Assembly: GCA_964654185.1 (NCBI GenBank) | Contig: CAZZIE010000010.1 | Coordinates: 1 to 53,534 of the forward strand | DNA length: 53,534 nt | Reading direction: 5' to 3' | Origin: CAYFQV01 sp964654185 | Lineage (GTDB): Bacteria > Spirochaetota > Spirochaetia > DSM-27196 > PWMO01 | Position numbers and translations under genes: made by a program | Part shown: piece after piece, positions 49,546 through 53,534 of the stretch | Position numbering within the stretch: position 1 is the first letter of the stretch | Layout: each line of letters opens with the position of its first letter | Notes under the pieces: generated by a model | Database searches by the model: none | The model's input: only the letters and a program-made list of their open reading frames with translations | Told to the model about the DNA's origin: nothing

Positions 49546-51474
49546 ATGACCAAGCCGATTACTGATCTTTCGATCCCCCAGCTCCTCCAGCAGATACGGA
49601 CGGACTATCCCGACACGCCCGCACAGTATCTGAAGGACGAGGCCGGCGAGTTTCACCCGCGCTCATTTTCCCGGCTCTATCAGGAGGTGCTTACCTTCGC
49701 CGCAGGTCTTCGCGACCTGGGAGTGTCCCGGGGAGATCACGTGGGTCTCATTTCCGAGAACCGCGGCGAGTGGTTCGTCTCCGATCTGGCGATCCTCTCT
49801 CTGGGTGCAGCAGACGTGCCGCGGGGCAACGACAGCATGCCGCAGGAGCTGCAGTACATTCTCAGCTTCGCAGGCTGTCGCGTTGTCATTGTCGAGAACT
49901 CAGTGCAGCTGCAGAAGGTCGCATCCGTCGCGAAGGAGCTGCCTGAGCTGAAGACCCTCATTGTTCTCGACGAGGGGTTCACGCTGGACGCCGAGGACGC
50001 CGACACGCGCTCCGCTCTGGCAAAGGTCAACGTAACCACCTACGGGGCGATCATTGAGACGGGTCGAGGCATTCTGGGTCAGCAAGGACCCGACGCCATT
50101 GAGAAGGAGATCGCCGAAGGATCACCCCAAGACGTTGCCACGATCATCTTCACCTCCGGCACCACCGGACAGCCGAAGGGGGTTGTGCTGACGCACCATA
50201 ACTTCCTGCATCAGGTGGAGTGCATCCCGACGTTCTTGAAGATCCGGGCCGGCGACGTGTGGCTCGCCGTGCTGCCGGTGTGGCACAGCTTCGAGCGGAT
50301 CATGCAATACGTCTCCCTCGGGAGCGCCTCCGCCCAGGCCTACTCCAAGCCGGTCGGCAAGATCATGCTTGCCGACTTCGCCGCAGTCCGACCCCAGTGG
50401 ATGGCCTCGGTGCCGCGGATCTGGGAGTCGGTACGCTCGGGGGTCATCAAGAACGCCCGCGCTCAGGGCGGAGTCAAGTGGGCTCTCTTCCGGTTCTTCG
50501 TGTCCATAGGCGGCGTCCACAAGAAGCTGGATGATCTCGTCCGGGGCAGAAAGCCAGACTTCAAACCGCGCTCGCGCCTCCTCGATTTCCTGGCGGGCAT
50601 TGTCCCCTGGCTCCTCCTGTGGCCGCTCCGAGCCCTGGGGAACGCCCTGGTCTTCGGCAAGATCAAGGCGCGTCTGGGCGGACGATTCGTCGCAGGAGTC
50701 AGCGGCGGCGGCGCCCTGCCGCCGCAGGTGGACGAGTTTTTCGGGGCCGCGGGGATTCTTCTTCTCGAGGGTTACGGACTCACCGAGACCGCGCCGGTGT
50801 TGGCCGTCCGGAGGCAATGGCGGCCCGTACCCGGCACCGTGGGAAACTTGATTTGCGACACCGAGTGCCAGATCCGGGACGAGCAGGGTCAGGTTCTGCC
50901 CCCGGGGCAACAGGGCGTCGTCTTCGTGCGAGGTCCCCAGGTCATGAGCGGCTACTACAATCAGCCGGAACTGACTGCGGCGGTTCTGGCCCAGGACGGC
51001 TGGTTCAACACGGGTGACCTGGGCATGCTCACCCGCAACAACGAGCTCAAGATTACCGGCCGGGCAAAGGACACGATCGTGCTCCGGGGTGGTGAGAACA
51101 TCGAACCCCTGCCGATCGAGCAGAAGCTCCGGGAGAGCGATCTCATTGACCAGGCAATCGTCCTGGGGCAGGACCAGAAGTTCCTGGGGGCGCTCATCGT
51201 TCCGAACGAGGAGGCGCTGGCCGGGGCGCTCGAGACGACCGACAAGAGCCTGTCCGAGCTCATCCAAATGCCGGAGGCATCCAAAGTCATTGAGCGCGAG
51301 ATCGGAGAGCTCGTCAGCGGCAGGAACGGCTTCCGGGGCTTCGAGCAGATCTTCCGGTTCCGCCTCCTCGCCGATCAGTTCGAAGTGGGCAAGGAGCTGT
51401 CGGCGAAGCAGGAAGTCAAGCGCCACGTGATCAACGAGAACTACGCGGATCTGATCACCAAGCTCTTCTCCTAG
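49546..51474 (+). CDS. Long-chain fatty acid-CoA ligase (AMP-binding)
   Basis: 642 residues, soluble or membrane-associated. The ATP/AMP motif is FTSGTTGQPKGVVLTHHNFL with TSGTTGQPKG near 203-212. Further motifs: GYGLTETAPVLAVRRQW near 406-422, WFNTGDLGMLTRNNELKITG near 485-504, and KDTIVLRGGENIEPLPIEQK near 507-526. It activates long-chain fatty acids to acyl-CoA via acyl-AMP (FadD/LcfB-like); substrates of other chain length are possible. ATG 49546 follows GAGG by nine bases. A putative palindromic operator lies 32 bp upstream. It may supply the beta-oxidation/Etf functions of the 32-35 kb operon. Confidence 0.93.
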   Translation: MTKPITDLSIPQLLQQIRTDYPDTPAQYLKDEAGEFHPRSFSRLYQEVLTFAAGLRDLGVSRGDHVGLISENRGEWFVSDLAILSLGAADVPRGNDSMPQELQYILSFAGCRVVIVENSVQLQKVASVAKELPELKTLIVLDEGFTLDAEDADTRSALAKVNVTTYGAIIETGRGILGQQGPDAIEKEIAEGSPQDVATIIFTSGTTGQPKGVVLTHHNFLHQVECIPTFLKIRAGDVWLAVLPVWHSFERIMQYVSLGSASAQAYSKPVGKIMLADFAAVRPQWMASVPRIWESVRSGVIKNARAQGGVKWALFRFFVSIGGVHKKLDDLVRGRKPDFKPRSRLLDFLAGIVPWLLLWPLRALGNALVFGKIKARLGGRFVAGVSGGGALPPQVDEFFGAAGILLLEGYGLTETAPVLAVRRQWRPVPGTVGNLICDTECQIRDEQGQVLPPGQQGVVFVRGPQVMSGYYNQPELTAAVLAQDGWFNTGDLGMLTRNNELKITGRAKDTIVLRGGENIEPLPIEQKLRESDLIDQAIVLGQDQKFLGALIVPNEEALAGALETTDKSLSELIQMPEASKVIEREIGELVSGRNGFRGFEQIFRFRLLADQFEVGKELSAKQEVKRHVINENYADLITKLFS

Positions 51475-51545
51475 ACCGTCGCCGGCGTAGTTGTAGGCTT
51501 GCGCCGTGGCGTATGATGCAGTACACCTGCCGTCAGGAGGTAGCC

Positions 51546-51851
51546 ATGAAGCGTGTGGTGCTGGTGTATCTGGCTGTGCTGGTGGCGTTGACCGTTGCCG
51601 GATGCGCAGCCGGCCCGAACGATCTGGTGGGCTCTGAGAATGAGGAAGGCGAAGTGGCCGGTTTTCTCCCGGGACTCTGGCACGGGATCATTGCACCGGT
51701 CACCTTCATCATCTCTCTCTTCTCGGATAACGTATCCATGTATGAGGTCCACAACAACGGCGGCTGGTACAACTTCGGCTTCCTTTTCGGCATGATGATC
51801 GTCTTCGGCGGCGGTGGCGGCGGCGCAAGCCGATCACGACGCCGGGACTGA
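51546..51851 (+). CDS. Small conserved lipoprotein with one membrane segment
   Basis: 101 residues. Lipoprotein signal MKRVVLVYLAVLVALTVAGC, with the lipobox Cys at about 20, then the typical phrase LWHGIIAPVTFIISLFSDNV and NNGGWYNFGFLFGMMIVFGG. The same pattern is found in a conserved family of unknown role, often small membrane lipoproteins. The strong ribosome site GGAGG lies five bases before ATG 51546; an in-frame ATG at 51513 has none. Ends in a basic tail (ASRSRRRD). Confidence 0.7.
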   Translation: MKRVVLVYLAVLVALTVAGCAAGPNDLVGSENEEGEVAGFLPGLWHGIIAPVTFIISLFSDNVSMYEVHNNGGWYNFGFLFGMMIVFGGGGGGASRSRRRD

Positions 51852-51941
51852 GCTTCCACCTGACCGGGCGCCTTCGGATCCCGTATGGAGCCGACGGGTG
51901 GAACGGGCCGACAGGCCCCGGTCCGCGTGGTAGAGTCCCCC

Positions 51942-52892
51942 ATGGACAGCGGAATCACCTACCTGAATCCCGGCTCCGTGCCGGAGGGCGCCTCATCCTC
52001 TCACGGGGCACTGATAACGCCGCGGAGTCGCCTCATCGAAGTAGGAAGCCAGAAAGGGGTCGATGCCGACGGCCGGATCGTCGGGTCCACCGATCTGCGG
52101 GTCCAGACGGCCCGGGCCCTGGCCAACGTCAACCTCGTCCTCGAGGAGGCCGGCGGCGAACGAGCCAACCTCTACCAGGTAAGATTCTACCTGAAGGCGG
52201 GCCAGGATCCTGAGGCGGCCCGACAGGCGTGGCAGGAGTTCTGGAAGGCCGAGAGCCACGATCCCCTCGTCACGATGGTCCATGTAGCGGGGTTTACCCT
52301 CCCCGGGTGCCTGGTAGAGATCGAGGCGCGCGCCGCCGTACCGTCCGACGGCATGAATGCATCCGCCCGACGCATGTGGGCGGCGTACCTCATGGCCCAA
52401 CCCGATCGGTCCGCCGAGCTCCTGAAGACGGACGTCGAAGCGTGGGCCTTCGGCATCGGCCCGGATATGGCGGACGAGCTCCTCCAGCTGGTCGTGCGGG
52501 GTGACAAGCGCGCGACCGCCACCAGCCTGGAAGCCATGCTCGTCGAGCACGAAGCGATGCCACAGGTGGGGCAGCACTCGATCATTCTGGACGGATCAGG
52601 TGAGGCGCAGTGCATCATCCGGACCGACCGGATGTGGGTGGCCCCGATGGAGAGTGTCACGGATGGGTTTGCCCGGCGAGAAGGCGAAGGTGACCGCAGC
52701 CGCGACGACTGGCTCGCCGGACACCGGCGCGCCTACGCACTCGAGCACGGCGCTCTGGGACTTCCGATGAACGATCAGATTCCCGTCGTCTTCGAAGAGT
52801 TCAGCGTGGTCTGGCCGGAGGGCATCGCCGACAATGCCGGGGCTTCCGACACACCTGGATCCCTCGACACTCCCGGGACCCGCGACGCGTGA
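51942..52892 (+). CDS. Fusion of RidA-like and ASCH domains
   Basis: About 316 residues. The N-terminal half is RidA/YjgF-like: YLNPGSVPEGASSSHGALIT, SRLIEVGSQKGVDADGRIVG, and ARALANVNLVLEEAGGERAN near 58-77, then TLPGCLVEIEARAAVP. RidA hydrolyses reactive imines from PLP enzymes. The C-terminal half is ASCH-like (COG4405/DUF984 type): ELLQLVVRGDKRATATSLEA, the central GSGEAQCIIRTDRMWVAPM and IPVVFEEFSVVWPEG; this domain is expected to bind RNA or nucleotide-like ligands. The combination in one chain is unusual. It ends in a degenerate DTPG repeat tail. Start ATG 51942 fits the domain edge; ATG 51885 would add 19 unmatched residues. Confidence 0.75.
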   Translation: MDSGITYLNPGSVPEGASSSHGALITPRSRLIEVGSQKGVDADGRIVGSTDLRVQTARALANVNLVLEEAGGERANLYQVRFYLKAGQDPEAARQAWQEFWKAESHDPLVTMVHVAGFTLPGCLVEIEARAAVPSDGMNASARRMWAAYLMAQPDRSAELLKTDVEAWAFGIGPDMADELLQLVVRGDKRATATSLEAMLVEHEAMPQVGQHSIILDGSGEAQCIIRTDRMWVAPMESVTDGFARREGEGDRSRDDWLAGHRRAYALEHGALGLPMNDQIPVVFEEFSVVWPEGIADNAGASDTPGSLDTPGTRDA

Positions 52893-52963
52893 GAACACTC
52901 TGCCTGGATAGCCGGATATCGCCTCTCGAGAGGGCCTCTCGGAAGGCCCCCCACCAACGAAAT

Positions 52964-52986
52964 CGGCGGCCCCGTCGGGGCCGCCG
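52964..52986. terminator. Strong GC hairpin between convergent genes
   Basis: CGGCGGCCCC-GTC-GGGGCCGCCG, a perfect 10-bp stem with a 3-base loop. On the minus strand it is followed by ATTTCGTT, a short T-rich tail, so it should terminate the gene ending at 53001; on the plus strand it may also stop transcripts from the RidA-ASCH gene. Confidence 0.75.
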
Positions 52987-53000
52987 AAAGAGGTGTGAGG

Positions 53001-53534
53001 TTACGGTTGGCTCCGCACCACCATCTCGGTGAAGGTCACCGGTCCGAGCGCGCGGAGCGCCACGGAGCCGGCCCCGTCTGAGAGGTCCTGCGCGGGGAAC
53101 GTGAAGGCGTACTGTCCCTCGAGGAAGACCTCAATCTCATTTTCAACGGTGTTGGCGTGGACCGTCGCCCGAAGCTCGTCAAAGCTGGAGATCGGGAGGA
53201 CGGCGCTTGCAACCTCGATCATGTGCACATCATTGAAGGACTGATAGAGCTGAACATAGCCGCGATCGGTCTGGTTGTTCGCGGGATCACGAGTGACCCA
53301 CAGGAGATATGAGCGACCGAAGCCGTAGCCGTTCGCGGTGTTGAAGCCCTCTGCAAGAAAGTGCACGCCGTAGCCGACCCAGCCGGAGTCGGGCGCGCTC
53401 GCTTCCACCGTGTAGGTGAACGCCGAGCCGTCCTGCTCCACCGGATAGACAACCTTGCCAAAGAGCGCATTCGAGTCGGTCTGCTCCATGGAGCGGCCCG
53501 GGCTCTGCCACCGTCCGAAGCTCGTGGACTGCCC
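53001..53534 (-). CDS. Partial gene: exported beta-sandwich protein (truncated by window edge)
   Basis: At least 178 codons; the frame runs off the window without a stop, and the codons before the apparent ATG at 53489 (GQSTSFGRWQSPGRS) read like protein, so the real start is outside. Pattern of a jelly-roll/LamG-like or DUF1080-like fold: SGWVGYGVHFLAEGFNTANG, YGFGRSYLLWVTRDPANNQT, then VENEIEVFLEGQYAFTFPAQ and GSVALRALGPVTFTEMVVRS. It is possibly the C-terminal carbohydrate-binding part of a larger exported protein. Confidence 0.6.
   Translation of the reverse strand, partial: GQSTSFGRWQSPGRSMEQTDSNALFGKVVYPVEQDGSAFTYTVEASAPDSGWVGYGVHFLAEGFNTANGYGFGRSYLLWVTRDPANNQTDRGYVQLYQSFNDVHMIEVASAVLPISSFDELRATVHANTVENEIEVFLEGQYAFTFPAQDLSDGAGSVALRALGPVTFTEMVVRSQP

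Noticed and set aside
1..53534. tRNA or rRNA genes
   Set aside because: Scanning for T-loop signatures (GTTCGAATC-like) and conserved rRNA segments gave no candidate.

Overview
The window is high-GC bacterial chromosome. The gene mix suggests a free-living spirochaete (Spirochaetales). It holds two sugar ABC importers whose binding proteins continue after the signal peptide with an acidic AGEAEE-type stretch, many large exported lipoproteins, class III cyclases, and a Bcd-Etf module. This assignment is inferred from gene style only; there is no rRNA or other marker gene. Three N runs (10, 100 and 100 bases) show that it is a scaffolded draft assembly, probably a MAG.

Region 1 (about 0.1-13.9 kb, nearly all minus strand) holds two LacI-controlled sugar uptake operons in tandem. 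The promoter-proximal one is a LacI gene with operator TGTTTGCGCAAACA, followed by a GATase-like protein, a binding protein and two permeases. The second is a LacI gene with operator ACGTAAACGTTTACGT, followed by a GH15-like enzyme, a binding protein, two permeases and a cytoplasmic GH66 dextranase-like enzyme. GH66 plus GH15 points to alpha-1,6-glucan (isomalto-oligosaccharide/dextran) use. Neither operon encodes its ATPase.

Region 2 (14-31 kb) is mostly envelope and signalling: two paralogous putative outer-membrane proteins, a beta-propeller lipoprotein, other large lipoproteins, a MscS channel with a cyclic-nucleotide-binding domain, a VapBC-like toxin-antitoxin pair, and a heme-motif (CVVCH) HAMP-cyclase that could feed cAMP to the channel.

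Region 3 (31-38 kb) holds the operon maoC-like, acyl-CoA dehydrogenase, etfB, etfA behind a strong sigma70-type promoter, then small genes (nucleotidyltransferase-like, HAD, VOC).

Region 4 (38-53.5 kb) is mixed: PAS-GAF-PAS-GGDEF cyclase, HDAC-family deacetylase, methyltransferase, exported SagB-type nitroreductase, dUTPase-fold protein, DUF4097 protein, a two-domain class III cyclase, a broken M1 aminopeptidase, a SRPBCC fusion gene, a long-chain acyl-CoA ligase and a RidA-ASCH fusion.

Two features cut across the window. A non-coding repeat of about 167 bp with terminal inverted repeats (MITE-like) occurs twice in opposite orientation, at 14.0 and 43.7 kb. Short private tandem arrays (10-30 bp units) also sit between genes, several of them overlapping or touching stop codons. 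No tRNA, rRNA or CRISPR was seen.
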